Source: Gliomastix tumulicola
Taxonomy: Eukaryota > Ascomycota > Sordariomycetes > Hypocreales > Bionectriaceae
Direction of reading: 5' to 3'
DNA length: 64,000 nt
Assembly (NCBI GenBank): GCA_001599755.1
Contig: BCHX01000002.1
Span: forward strand, 4,446,330-4,510,329
Numbering within the stretch: the stretch's first letter is position 1; each line of letters begins with the position of its first letter. The notes below the pieces were generated by a model, which saw nothing but the letters and a program-made list of their open reading frames with translations, had not been told where the DNA came from and made no database searches. Of the stretch, positions 20,971-33,217 are shown piece by piece. Made by a program: the position numbers and the translations under genes.

Positions 20971-23733
20971 ATGAGCCAGGAGTACTTTACTGGCAAGGGC
21001 AAAGCCCCTGCCAAGCCAGAGTCTGATGCAGATGCCGACCCTCAAAGCGAACGCCCGTCAGACACCGGGTCCTCATCGTCGAGACTGTACATGACGGTTG
21101 GGAATGGCAGTACATCTGAACATGCCGCGAAGCTCCAGCACCTTCTCGACGTTGACTCCGGCTATGGGGGCAGCATCGCCGACGAAGAACACCCCAGCAT
21201 CGGTGCCGCCGCCGTCCCGCACAACGGTCATCAACATGCCCGACCCGCATCAGGAGCTCTTCACCAGATGTGGTACAACTCCCACAAGGTGGCGCTGAGT
21301 CGTTCGATCGAGAAGGTCTTGGAGATATTAGCGAGTCTGCAGGAGATGAACGCATCATGGCCGGCACATTACCCCTCGATTCAGCGTCCTGATCCCGCAA
21401 CGCCTGATCGCCCTCCCTCGCGACCTGGTCTCTCGCATGCGTATTCTTCTATAGGGAGTCTCGAGAATCACGGGCCCAACTCAAGCCACCCGAAACTTAG
21501 AAGGTCTTTGACCTCGATCGAAGGCAACCAAGCCGAGTCGAGTCGATCAGCCGAGAACCGCACCGCACCCGAGCCACGACTTGTCACACCACAGATTGCA
21601 CAAGAGTTCTCGATTTTGAAGCTGGATCTTAAACTTGGGGCTCTGAGCCAGGCCAAGCTCGTCCACTCGCTTGAAAAGAGCTCTATCGCATCTCTACTGG
21701 ACGGGAAGATCAGCTCGAGCATCAAACACCTCCTGTCCCTGCGGGAGCGAATCAGCGACACTTCAAGCAAGGTTCTGATCACGGGCGATCTGAATGCCGG
21801 CAAATCTACATTCTGCAACGCCCTCCTTCGACGGAAGATCCTACCAGAAGACCAGCAGCCATGCACGGCCATATTTTGCGAAGTTCTAGACGCCAGGGAG
21901 AACGGTGGTGTCGAGGAAGTCCACGCGGTGCACAAGGATGCAAAGTACAACCGAAACGACGAAACAACTTACGACGTGTTCTCCTTGAAGGAGCTGGAGC
22001 GAATTGTTGTTGACAACGAAACCTACGAGCAATGCAAAGTCTATGTCAGGGATTCACGAACGATCGACGAGTCCCTCCTTAACAACGGTGTCGTAGACAT
22101 CGCCCTTATTGATGCCCCTGGGCTCAACTCCGACACTACAAAGACGACAGCAATCTTTGCGCGCCAAGAAGAGATCGATGTGGTTGTGTTCGTTGTGTCT
22201 GCGGCGAACCATTTTACCCAGTCTGCTAGGGAGTTTATCTGGGCAGCTGCCGCGGAGAAAGCCTACCTCTTCATTGTTGTAAACGGATACGACGTCATCC
22301 GCGACAAGGAGAGGTGCAAGAAGATGGTGCTGGATCAGGTGGGCGGGCTCAGTCCACAAACGCACAAGGAATCGTCCGAGCTGGTTCATTTTGTTTCAAG
22401 CAACGCTATTCCTATTGGTCCACCACCTCCTGGAGGAGCTGGGGGCAGCGGTAGTGGGAGTGGAGGAGGAGGAGGTGGTGATGACGACGATGACCCAAGT
22501 GATAAGGGTAAAGGCAAGGATGTGGACAAGATTGAGAAGTTTCAAGCTCTGGAGCAGTCTCTGCGGAGATTCGTCTTGGAGAAGCGTGCTCGCTCGAAAC
22601 TTGCGCCAGCCCGGACCTACCTGATGAATATCCTCAACGACGTCCATAGTCTTGCCACCGTGAACCAGGAGGTGGCATCGTCGGAGTTGGACCGGGTCAC
22701 TCGCGAACTCAAGGAGCTTGAACCTCAACTTGAGTCAAGCCGACGCGCCAGGTCCGAAGTCAGCGACCAGATCGATAGGAACATCGAAGACACTTGCCAG
22801 GAAGTGTACGACCACACCAGATCCGAGCTCACGTCCGCCATCAACTACGCCGGCAGTGCCAACTATGACGTCCCTTATCCTGGCTTCCTCGGCGCCTTCC
22901 ACTACGCTGATGAGCTCAAGCAGGCGATGCTCTCGCACATCTCCGAATCAGTCAACAGGTGTGAGGAACATGCTCGCCAGCGTTCGGTACAGGGAGTCAA
23001 CACGACGAAACAGCTTGGCATCCTGCACGTTGGCGACGAGTTCAAGAACCTGACTTTCAAGCCGGAGGTCATGTTCAGACGGAAGAAGGACGTTCTCGCG
23101 CGCGAGGTGGATATTCCAACGGAGCTCTGGGACTTTGTCGACTGGTCGACGCTCCTCCAGCGGCAGGAAAAGTTTGCGGGCACCGGTATGGCTTTGACAG
23201 TGGCCGGAGCGGTTGTACCGCGGATGATGGGCTTTAGCACATGGATGGACCAGGCGCTCATGGCTACCCGCGTTCTGGGTAATGACAATCTCCGCCAGCT
23301 CATCCTCCCTGGAATTGTCATTGCTGGTAAGTTGAACTCCTTCGTAGTGGTTGATTAATAGTGACTAACAACGGAAATAGCATTCGCAGCTTCCGCCTAC
23401 ATCATCCACCAAATCCCCAACTCCCTTCCCCCTCGCCTCGCTGCCAAGATCTCGACTCAGCTTGCCGAGCTGGATTACGTCCACGCCAACTCGTCCCGCA
23501 TCACCACAGCCGTGCGGCGCGTCCTCCGTGTCCCCGCAGACAACCTCCGCGTTGGCCTCGACCACTCCGTCAAGGAGCTCGGCGACCGACGCGAGGAGAC
23601 CGTCAAGACCAAGGGCGAGAGCGAACGAGCGGCCAAGTTCTTCCGCGAGCTGGCGAGGAAGAGTGATGGACAGAGGCATACGGTTCTCGATGTGGATCTG
23701 GATGCGCCACCACCTGGGTTGGAGACGATCTGA
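20971..23733 (+). CDS. fzo1: Mitofusin Fzo1, mitochondrial outer-membrane fusion GTPase
   Basis: Exons 20971-23326 and 23381-23733 encode 902 residues (yeast Fzo1 has 855). The dynamin-family GTPase motifs are present: G1 GDLNAGKST (about 271-280), G2 Thr in PCTAIF (about 297), G3 DAPG (about 381) and G4 NGYD (about 437). A Gly/Ser/Asp-rich hinge (about 485-505) follows G4. Two hydrophobic segments near the C-terminus (about 735-757, and about 776-795 in LILPGIVIAAFAASAYII) give the U-shaped membrane anchor, followed by the C-terminal heptad region (about 825-880). The 54-nt intron cuts the second membrane segment between GIVIA and FAASAY. Fzo1 tethers and fuses mitochondrial outer membranes and is turned over by ubiquitin ligases. 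The N-terminal 200 residues are Ser/Pro-rich and poorly conserved. Confidence 0.95.
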
Positions 23734-24000
23734 GTGCGCACGCTTCTCTCCTCTTGTTTCAAAACACACGGCGTTTGTGAGCGGACTCGTTTATCTCTTT
23801 GTTTGAGTTGTAGGCATGAAAGAACGAAAAAGATGGAAGGGTTACTGGGCTTGGTCGTTTTCTTTCTTCTCCTCTCGATCCTCTTTGAAACACGACAGTA
23901 TTTGTACTATACCATGGTCCTTCAACTAGCATATATTAACTTACGCTTCTTTCTAATGAGATGATCTCCAAGTCAAATAAGTCAGCGTATTCGATTGATG

Positions 24001-25181
24001 CTATGTCCACATCCGGTCGCGTAGTCGTTGTTTCTCTTCCTCCCCGCCAAAGATGCCATCGATACTCTGTCTCGCAAGAGACAATATCTGCTCTCGACTC
24101 AATCTGAAGTGCTGAGCGACGAGTCGATACTCATTCGATAAGGAGCTCCCGAAGACTCCCACATCGTCCGTCTGTGCTTGTCAGTCAAAGGCGCTCTTGG
24201 AACATAGGTAGTCACATTCCGTCACTTACCGCCAGAGAGATGGACGGGCCTTGAACATCCTTCCAATGCCCAAAGTGATGACTCTCAAATCCTCCCCTGA
24301 TCATCCCAGCCTGCACATTGCAGCTCAGACACAGCTCCAGACACAGGCCCCGTCTGGCGATCTCCGCCCGCGTCTCCTCATCTTCCCAGATGACATGGCC
24401 CAGCCGCCGAGGGTTCCACGACAGGAGCACGTCCAACTCCTCCTTTGAGCCACTGGTCTCTGCTTCAGCAAAGTGCACCGTCACAGGCAGGCCTTCCGCA
24501 GCTGCTCTTTGGAAAACAGGGTCGAAGAGGGTGATCTCGCCGCCTGGGCGGACCGTCGGATCACCGCAGAGGTCGAGACCAACGACGATGCCGCGGTGCT
24601 GCAGCGCAAGATCGAGGATACCCTCAGCAGTGGGGAGGTCATGCCTCCGGTCCACGCAGAGGATGAGGCGCGTGTGTAGCTCGGGATTCGCCCCCTCAAA
24701 GTCCCTGATAGCCGACGTGATCGTCGCCACGAGCTCGTCCCGCGTGAGCTCAGCTGTGGCCCTGGGCGTGGTGCGCAGCTCTAGGTACACGACGCCGTCG
24801 TCCATGAAGGACTGGAGCACCGAGGTCGTGGCATGTCGGACGGACTCGGCGTCTGTGAGGAGGTTGTAGATGTAGCTGCTGAAGAGGGGGAAGAAGCTGC
24901 GGGGGGTTTGGTGAGTATGAGGGTCCGTTTTTGTTCTCAAGTCAACGAGGCAGGCTCACGTCTGAAGATTGAAGTCATGCTTGCCCTCTGGCATGACGGT
25001 GAGCGGGTCATCGAGGGTTGTCTGGCCTGCAGCTTTCTTGCGCTGCCATATCTCGTGGAGGGTGAGGCGGGATACGCTCCCTGTGAGATGGGCGTGTAGC
25101 TGGAGAGTAATGTTAGTGATATGGGATCCTGAGCGTGGCTAAGGAGCATACTTCTACTTTGGGTAAGGCGACGTAGTCCAT
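24001..25181 (-). CDS. Adenosine deaminase-like protein (ADAL type)
   Basis: Exons 25181-25152, 25099-24960, 24896-24230 and 24171-24001 give 335 residues. Metal-dependent deaminase residues are visible: PKVELHAHLTGS (His12, His14), HFAEAE (His198, Glu201), LGH (His224) and TDDVGVF (Asp281-Asp282). The PKVELHAHLTGS start and overall length match the ADAL/N6-methyl-AMP deaminase branch rather than secreted ADGF enzymes; there is no signal peptide. The expected reaction is hydrolytic deamination of adenosine or of N6-modified AMP to inosine or IMP; which substrate cannot be told from sequence. The 10-residue first exon is placed by the ATG-to-GTATGC segment that completes the conserved PKVE|LHAHL motif. 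The gene lies between converging fzo1 (267 bp away) and tom22. Confidence 0.9.
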
Positions 25182-25689
25182 TCTTGTTATGTTGTGACCA
25201 AATATGGTGTGTATGGTGGTAGTTATTTGAAGCGTTGGGACAGTTCAGTACTGCGTGGGATGCGGAGTCGAAGGGGTCTGCCTCACTGGCCTCCAGGCCT
25301 CAGGTTACACAACATCTACATGCTGAATTTACAACATCGGCGAGCCTCATGTATTCTTGAGACTGCGAAGCAAGCATTCATAAATATTTTAATAGATTAT
25401 ACAGGTGAATACAGTCATTCCGGAGGTGAGATGAAAGGCGTATCCGGCTCCATCTGAATGGTCGTCTCGGGGAAGTCGTCTATGCCCCGAGCCGGCTTGA
25501 TATAGGTAATTATACAAAGAATTACTCCGCCTCCGCAAAGCTCCTTTCGCTTGATCCCTTGGGCATCCAGCCTCGTTGGGTCTTCACACCCCTTGGCGTA
25601 GGGTGAATAAGCCTTTTGATTTCGTCATGAGACCCGTGTCCTGATGTTTTGCTGTCGCGTGCTTGAGACGACGAAAAACGAAAAGCATT
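25182..25689. other. Intergenic: upstream of the deaminase gene, 3' of tom22
   Basis: These 0.5 kb must hold the deaminase promoter and the tom22 3' UTR. No gene or clear motif was recognised. Confidence 0.5.
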
Positions 25690-26243
25690 TTACAGCGAGG
25701 GCTTGGCCTGCTGCGAGCCGTCGCCCAGCGCAGCACCAACCCTGTCGGCCGTGGTCTGCTCCCCGGCCGTCAGCAGCTCGCTGCCCTGCTGCCTCATGTT
25801 GTACTCCTGCTCCATGGCCGTGAGCTGCTGGTCCTCGGCGAACGACAGCGCGAACGGCACGCCGAAGAACAGGGCGCTGGTGGTGATGACCCAGGCGGCG
25901 TTGCCGCTGAAGGAGAGGGCCGTCCAGGCGGCGCTGGACACGGTGTTGACCTTGCCCGAGATCCAGCCGCGCGTCGTCGGCGGGATGATGTCGCGCAGGG
26001 CGTACAGGCGCTCCGCGAGGGTCTCGTCGATGGGGTCGTACTCGGACTCGTTGGAGATCTCGGAGTCTAGATGGAGGAAGATATCTGGTCAGTCTTTGCT
26101 CTTTGTCCTTGAAGCTGCACGTGTCGGAGTCTACGGTTGCGGCAAACAGGAGACTAACCGGTATCAGTGAAGTCCTCATCCTCCTCGGGGCCGGGCTGGT
26201 TGGACTGGAAGTGCTCGTCCTCGACCTCTGTGAGAGTGACCAT
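25690..26243 (-). CDS. tom22: Mitochondrial import receptor subunit Tom22
   Basis: Exons 26243-26159 and 26066-25690 encode 153 residues, the usual size for fungal Tom22. The acidic cytosolic N-terminus (MVTLTEVEDEHFQ, EEDEDFTDTDSEISNESEYD) is the presequence-binding surface. The conserved block ETLAERLYALRDIIPP and TTRGW precedes a single membrane span (about 83-103, around AAWVITTSALFFGVPFAL). A Gln-rich intermembrane-space tail ends QQAKPSL. Tom22 joins Tom40 in the TOM core complex and docks Tom20/Tom70. The single intron falls in the acidic domain in phase 1 and restores the DTDSEIS sequence. The ATG follows a CCAAG context. Confidence 0.93.
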
Positions 26244-27497
26244 CTTGGCGGTTCGTGTCGGAAAGACTGGAAAGGAGAAGCGAAGTGTAGTAGACGATCG
26301 CGGACGGATCTAGCAGCCGGATGCAGTAAAAAGGGACCTTCGATAGAGTCGTCAAGCGTTAAATATCTCGTACAGGAAGAAACACGTTCTATGCCTGATG
26401 CAGAAAGAACGAGTGGTGTGTTATGCCGAATTTTTCAGATGGGTGAAGACTGGGAATTGGATATGCCGTCACGACGAAACGACCATGAACAAAAATTTCG
26501 GACGTAATCAAGCAGCTGCAGCGACTCTAGAACTGTGGGTCCCGATTCGTTCGGCCTCATCCGTAGCGGGTAAACAGATAATCCGGTTGAAAGGCCCGTC
26601 ACGTGCTGTCCTTGGCATCAAACGGCTCAGCAGCCTTTGGGAAACACAACTTGAATATCCAACGCATCATGGTGAATGGCACGGTGCATTTTTATCCCGG
26701 ACACGATTGAAGAAGATTTGAGTCACACGCATACCCAAAATGGTTGGCTCTACGGCTCAAGTATCTGTTTAACCGCTTGCCCACTTCGCTGGCTCTTTAC
26801 ATGGGCGCTGAGTTCGATCTTCAGCTTGGAAAGTCTCAGCCACCATGAACATGACATCTCTCCACGACGCCTCGTGTTGAAACGGCCCCAACGGACGGCT
26901 GACTGTGCCCCAATTGAGCGGGGAAGACACAACGGCGGCCGTCACTCATGATCTACGGGATGTTGAATCTGTCCCTGCAAGGATTGCGGACCGTTGCACG
27001 CAGTTGAAAGAATACTCGAGGTATTGGACCACCTATATACCTGATTTTGGCTCTGCATGTGGCCTGAATCCTTCCTCGACCGTATGCGTGGTTATTGAGG
27101 CCCATACTCTCTGCAGGCCGGCACAGTCCCCCCTATGGTTACCTTGTCCATGGCTTTTGATGGTCTTTGGCGTCACAAACAATTCGGCTTTCCTTTGGGA
27201 TTTAACGGCCTGACAAGGTGCATAGAGTTCAATTCCACTTTTTGTTCTATAGCGAGGGCCCTGATGCCTCTGTTGATTGGATCATCTTGCTGTCGGGTGG
27301 CATCGCATCCGATCAAAACAACTCAACAATAATTGCCATTCAACACAACAACGGCACCTTCTTGTTCGCTATGGCTGCTGGAGGTATAAGAGAAAGGCCT
27401 CGCACTCGCTCCCCTCTGCGAGTTGCAAGGGCAGCACCTCTAGTCACGGTCCCCTCTTGCATTCCCTTGCCGTATCGTCACCAGACAAGCCGCGAAG
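26244..27497. promoter_or_regulatory. Divergent intergenic region between tom22 and the unrecognised gene
   Basis: These 1.25 kb lie between two divergent start codons and show no coding signal. A TATAAG box lies 108 bp before the right-hand gene. Confidence 0.45.
27385..27390 (+). promoter_or_regulatory. TATA-like box (TATAAG)
   Basis: TATAAG in the context GGAGGTATAAGAGAAAGG sits 108 bp before the ATG at 27498, a normal distance for a fungal TATA element with a short leader. Confidence 0.4.
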
Positions 27498-28317
27498 ATG
27501 GGTATGCTCCCTGGCATATTCGACAGCCCCCCTCCGCCCCCTCAAGGATGCGAGTACCAGGGACACATCCTTGATCAACACCTAGTGTGCGACTGCGTGG
27601 GCACTGGCAAATGTGCCTCTGGCGAGCCGCCTCCCCCGATGAGCTGGGAGTTCGAGCGCGACAGGTACACGAATCCCTTCCTGTACGTGAAGTACATCCA
27701 GCCTCACACCCCGACCAAGTTCTACCCAGGCATGGGCCCCCCCGGGTGGCAGGTCCATTGGGGCGGCTGGAACAACCCCTATGCTCATGGGCCGGACAAC
27801 CCCCTTGTGAGAGCCGACGGGCATATCCCCACGCCTATGCCTTGGCCCTTCAACACCGACCGGGACCGAGCCTTGGGCCTGCCGAAGACTGGGAAGCGGG
27901 ATCTGGAGAGCGTCTTCGTCGCTGCCCCGCCGAACCGCACCGGCAACGCCAACACCGACACCTTCGCTGACAACCGTCTGCTGCTCGGCGCGGGCAACAC
28001 TGTCCGGCCCGACCTTGGGCCCATCATGACGCTCCTGATCTTTTGCCTCATCTTCATGATGAGGTGAGGATCGCGCTGCCCAGGCACCTCTCTTTCTCCC
28101 CCCTCGCTCCGCGCCGGCCATGCAGATCTGATCTGGTCTTTGTACCTCTGTTAGTCTTACGCTGGGGAGGAGTGCGCCGACAGCTGCGCCCTTTGACTGC
28201 ATGTGCTGCGACATCACCGTTGGTGGCTACTGCGAGGCGGGTGAGAGGTTCTGGATCTTCTACCTCGTCTTCTTGTTGAGATGTGTTTCACGGACGCAGC
28301 GGAAGACTGGGATCTAG
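27498..28317 (+). CDS. Unrecognised small protein, Pro/Gly/Trp-rich with hydrophobic C-terminal end
   Basis: I do not recognise this protein. Unspliced, the frame ends at TGA 28065-28067 (189 residues). Codon use is strongly coding-like (C/G-ending). The N-terminus MGMLPGIFDSPPPPPQ has no signal peptide but begins Met-Gly. Cys18, 31, 33 and 39 form a small cluster; the middle is rich in Pro, Trp, Gly and Asn (PGMGPPGWQ, HWGGWNNPYAHG), with a dibasic KR (GKRDLES) and an NRT. It ends in a hydrophobic run (IMTLLIFCLIFMM). A good intron, 28064-28154 (GTGAGG donor, CTGAT branch, CCTCTGTTAG acceptor), would remove that stop. It would add 54 residues with a CMCCD motif and a second hydrophobic run (FWIFYLVFLL), ending at 28317 (242 residues). 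I give the longer span; either ending is possible. A membrane or surface association is only inferred. Confidence 0.6.
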
Positions 28318-30138
28318 CCCCCGGGAGTGCCAGTATAGGGAGGTATTGGGCCGCCGACCCCGTTAATCAAGAGACCAATACTTGCTGTTTGGATGGGATA
28401 TCTGGGACCGAAGCGACATCCTGCATGTCCCTCGGTTGGTAGGGAGAAGGTGGTTGAGTAGTAGGTCTCCCACTCGAACTTGAATGTTCGCCTTGGGTTA
28501 GTATTGGCGTTGCCGACACCCTAGATCTTGAATCACATATGTATGTTATGTATCTCTGCGGGACTGTTGAAGCCGAGACGCGTCTCTCGTAAGGCGTTTG
28601 ACCAAGGATCTCATCGGCATTGTGATGCTAAACCTATGTGCACAGCCGATTGTCCAAAGAGCGATGTCATCCCTCAATCTTGTTCACTTACCCTGTTGAC
28701 GAGCCATCTGGAGGTTGAACTCGAGTCTGAGTTGAGCAACACAGGGTATGTGCGGTGCCTGACTAGTCCTAGAATAGCATCGCCATCCATTGTTCCCTAA
28801 ACCACCCCGGAATGTACGGCTCTCGGGGTCCCATGCCTTGAAATTTCGTGTCTGGTCTGGTGACGCGCAACTGGGATTGCCTCTCACCGGAAGCCATGGA
28901 CAACACACTCCAGTGTTCTCGTTCCAGCTCAACATGTCGCCGCCGGTGTAAGTCTCGATGCTTCCTCGTGACCGGTCCACCAGTGGCTGTGTATGTGACT
29001 AAGAGAAGACCAATAGAGACCAACTAACGGCAAACTTGAAGTTGCCGATGGGCCAAAACTACGTGTCATATTTGGAGATTGCCCGGTGTGCAAGATTGTT
29101 TCCCCAAAGGGACAGGGCCTGCCCTGGGAAGAATAGAATTGTCCGGCCTGGTCGTGTAGCAGGTGACCTGTGGCATGCATCGGCACGCCCCCTCCCCCCA
29201 GGGATCATCTCCAAAGGTACATGCAGTAACTGCTGGAAGTACTATGCCATGCACACCCATGGTAGGTATTACCTAAGGCAACTGTGTGCCACGAATCGAG
29301 ATGATGATGAATGCGAGGCAGTATCCCCATTCATTAGTAACGAAGCCCGTGCCATAGAAAGTCTCTGCCGTCCTCGTGATGCAGTGCCGACAGGAGACTG
29401 GGCCATTCTCTGGGGATGCGGGGTGCAGGGGGTTAATTTGGTAATAGATTCCCCCCTTCCAAGCACCAAGAGGGTCACGCTACTGAAAAAGCTTTGATGC
29501 ATCGTGAAGGGGGCCAAGCTCCGAAAGGGAGGGAAAAACTCTTCTGCAAGTACCTACTGATACTAGACAAGTACGGCGTGTACAGGATGGGCAGCGAAAA
29601 AGGGCCCCCAACAAACAAATGACAGCCTGACCGCCACTAGCCCTTGGCTCGTGTTCCCCTTCTTCGGGCATCTCGTAGGCTGGGGTCAAGAAGGCAACTG
29701 ACAAACAGGCAAAAAACGCAAGCCGGACGGACTCATTTCGTGATCCGGCAAAAGGTCAGTCACGTCAGGCATGCGCCATCATGTAACATGTGGGTATTGA
29801 AGGGGTAATAGAAACGACCGGTCAGGGAAGGCTGGCAATTGCAAAGGGGTAATGGAAATGGCGTAAAGGGAAACCTGGGGGTAATGGAAACTCGAAGTCC
29901 AATCCTGTGTAGAAAAACCTGTCAGCCCAAGACCCCCGAAGGTTCAGGCCCAGACTCTCTATCACGCCTTTGCCGGGCGACTGACCGGCTCCGGTGGGCG
30001 AAACTGGGCCATCCATTCCGTCTCCGCCCGCCGCCCGCCCGCCGAGGAGAACGGAGGTGATGGGATGGTGCTGTAGGGATGGGCTAGGATTGGCTAGTGT
30101 GCTGTGGTTCTGGATGGATGGATGCGCCATGTTGTATT

Positions 30139-30160
30139 GTTGTGTGTGTATGTGTGTGTG
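30139..30160. repeat. (GT)n microsatellite
   Basis: Interrupted GT dinucleotide run followed by alternating TGCATGCATTGCATTGCAT sequence; simple repeat in a non-coding region. Confidence 0.85.
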
Positions 30161-33066
30161 CCGTATGCAACTGCATGCATTGCATTGCATGGAACCCAAC
30201 TTGCGTAATGGCCATCGAATGACACGAGCTGCGTCGTTTCAGAAGCCGGGTTTCTCTTATGAAATCGAAGCAGGGATGACAGACCCCGTGACGGATTCAT
30301 TGGTCCATTCCGTCTCGAGGGTTCGGGTCACTGGATGGACGGGGCGTCTGCTCTGTTCTGCTTGCCCGTTGACAAAGCAGCAAATCGATCAAGGGATACA
30401 GGGCCCCGTGCCTCGTTCGCCAACGCTCGAGGGCCAGTCAATCGCGCGCGCGCGCTCGCCATGAATTGGCGGTAAGGCGTGTGAGCGGGCGGCTGAACCC
30501 GCCATCCACAATGGAGGTCATGTCCGCAAGTCATAGAATCCGGGGGAGGGTGTTTGATGAAAGGACGGTGAATCCTGGATAAGGGGTCAGGTGGTACAGT
30601 GGACAGCAGACCGATGAGAATAGCTCTTACGAAGCGCGGTGGTGACTGCGGAGGGAGCAGCCGAGTACCTAAACTACAAACGGGGCAGGCGACCGAGGAG
30701 GCTGCCGGTTAGGGATTCGAGGGTAAGCCTAATGATCGGCTGACCCTCCCGAGAACCTCGACGATGAGTCGGATAAGACGGTGAGGGAGGGGCGCATCGT
30801 GAGCTTGTATGAAAGGTATCGATCCAGGTAGCTGCTGTACCTTCCATGTACCCACGCGTCTCCATGCTCACTCATTGTTGCACCAGCACGTAAAGGAATG
30901 GCATCAGAACTGGGAACGTGGACGTTCTTGATACGGCGGATGTAATGCCGGTCAACGTCACAATGGAGGGCGGCCTCTCATGCACTACGCGCTGATTGTG
31001 ACTGCGACTCTGTCACCGTTGCATGCCGTCCATGCCGCGTTGCTGATCGGAGGATTACTTGCAGCATCAGCACCAGCATAATACGCACAAACACAGGCAC
31101 GGACAGCATCACCTCTGCAGAATCAGAAACAGACAAGCTCCTCCAGCCCGGCCTTGCCGGCGAGTACGTACAGGCCGGGGTAGACTGCCCAGAATACTCA
31201 GACCCGTTTCCCATCCAGCAGCGTCTCCATCGAGGCTGAGAAGAAAAAAGAAGGGGCCAAAGAAGAAATAGAAGCAGCCAGGGGGGGGTCTCTTATCGAT
31301 GCCCCAGCAAGAGGCCCAGTCTCACACTGTGTGCATGGAGCGACCGAAGACAAGCCCCAATAGTCTGCGGATCGATTGAGGCCGTGAGTCGATGGACAGA
31401 CGGGCGTAAGCGAGCATTATACAGCCAATTCAGACGCATCGAGCAGCTGGCAGGAGAAACAACGAGAAACGCAAAGGCCTTGGATAGCCGTCCCCACATC
31501 GTGGCATCGCGAGTGCCAATGGCGAGCGTACTGTGTGGGCAGTGGAATCTGGATGGATGGTCGCTCAGGAACGTGACTGGTGATCTGCCAGGTACCAAAC
31601 GCTTGGGCCAAGGCTGGTTGTTTCCCAAGAGGTATAGCGGGGAATTGGTGATGCATTCGAGTTTTTCACCCCTCTCTGGACCTCAACTGTGAGACGGCGA
31701 TCGTGATTGTTGACGTGTTGGATACGAGCTCAGGACGAATCTTGTTTTTCTGGACACGCTTGGTGCGACGGTCAAGGTCGAGCAAACAGAACGATGACGA
31801 AACTTTTCAGAGCAATCGCATGCAAGGGAAATGTTGTTTCGCAAGCCCAGGTCCCCTCAGTTGGTATTAGTGAAGCCCCAGTTCAATGAAAGCTGTCAAG
31901 AGACGGTCAGGAGGAGGGGCACAGTCCTACCAAAAAAAGTGCTATTCCTTTTGGGTTTCCTGGAGGATTTTCTCCAATTAAAAAAAAGAAAAGAAAAAAA
32001 CCTGCAGGAGAGATAACAGGCAAGAGCGAGACAAAACATACAGCAACCGGTACGTACCCGGTCATTCGTCACCCCGTTGGGGTAGCTGTACCTTCCCTGT
32101 GGAAACCTGACCGAAAAGGAGGAAGGCGTCAGGGAGGCATCGACCACCAGCAATACCTGGCGGTACCTTCCCAGGTACTCGAGGTACTTCCACCAGGTAC
32201 CAATTACGCCAAATTTGCAATTCTTGCTGGCTCGGCTCTTGTTCTGAAGCGGTAGGAACCAGAATCGAGGGCATCGTTGCGTTGCATGTCGAAAAATGTA
32301 TTTAAAGCGCGGGGCGCCGCTGTTTCTTGCCTCAGATGTACCTGTTGTGATCGCCCATCCATGACATCAAGCCCTTCAATGGCTATTATCGCACACTTCA
32401 TCTTGGAACCTCTCGCACCCCGAGTCACTGCTTACAAGTGATTGTGCTCTTGTTTGCTTCTGCTTCCCTGCCTGCCCTGTTGCCGCCCCCCTGCTGGCCC
32501 TGCAAGCCCCTCCGTCAGCTTCAGCCTTCTTGCCTGAACACGCACAGCCACATCCCCGATAAGCGATACGGACTGCTTACTGCCCGTCCCTTATCTCTCA
32601 GGTACGCCCGCTTCGCATTGTGAAGCTTGTCTCGTTCGCAGCCTAGTCGAGACTCTCGGACCCTTTTGCGGATCCCGTCCGGAATTGGGTATCGTATAAT
32701 AGTGACCACGGGACTCGTGCTACGCACTTGGCCGAGTGTTCTCGACGGGCTGGGATTCGGGGCTGTGCTGTTGGATCTATATTTGCTGTTTGCTCGTGCT
32801 GACCGGTTTTCTCGCTATTGGTAGGCCCTTAAAAAAGAGACCTGCTATAAAGTCGCACTGCACGGCTATCAGAGGATTCTAGAAGATCGGTCCTCCCCAG
32901 TCCCAGTGTCGTCATACCGCATTCTCTCTCCTACATTCCTCCCACCAATTCACTAGGGGAAACTCTCCCTTCTTCACACAACCAGAGATCGAGCAATCGG
33001 AATTCTTGCTCTCTCACCATCCATTGTTTCATTACGCCAGCGTCTTCTCAATTGGCGCTGCACTAG

Positions 33067-33217
33067 GTGAGTTTGCACCTTTTTCGATCGGCACGGCCGT
33101 GCGATATCAGCATAAGCCTGGCTATCGCGATGCTGGATGCCTCAACCCATTTTCCCACCTCACCCTTACCGCCAATCCTGTTGGGTCTGTTTGTGTTAAT
33201 TGACTGGTCCCCTACAG
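33067..33217 (+). other. Probable 5'-UTR intron of the NAD-glutamate dehydrogenase gene
   Basis: A strong donor (AG|GTGAGT at 33067) and a strong acceptor (CCCCTACAG ending 33217) frame 151 nt with a TTGACT branch-like word. No convincing coding frame crosses it, so I read it as a leader intron about 570 nt upstream of the start codon. Confidence 0.4.

Noticed and set aside
24001..26243. Functional cluster of mitochondrial genes (fzo1, tom22) with the deaminase
   Set aside because: The proximity is real, but strands, spacing and the unrelated deaminase between them give no evidence for co-regulation.
27218..27574. Upstream exon with a signal peptide for the unrecognised gene at 27498
   Set aside because: The open frames upstream are in other phases and no donor/acceptor pair joins them in frame to MGMLPGIF.
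30588..30660. Possible tRNA (GTGGTACAGTGG resembles an A box)
   Set aside because: No B-box GGTTCGANTCC-like sequence follows and no acceptor stem or cloverleaf can be drawn.
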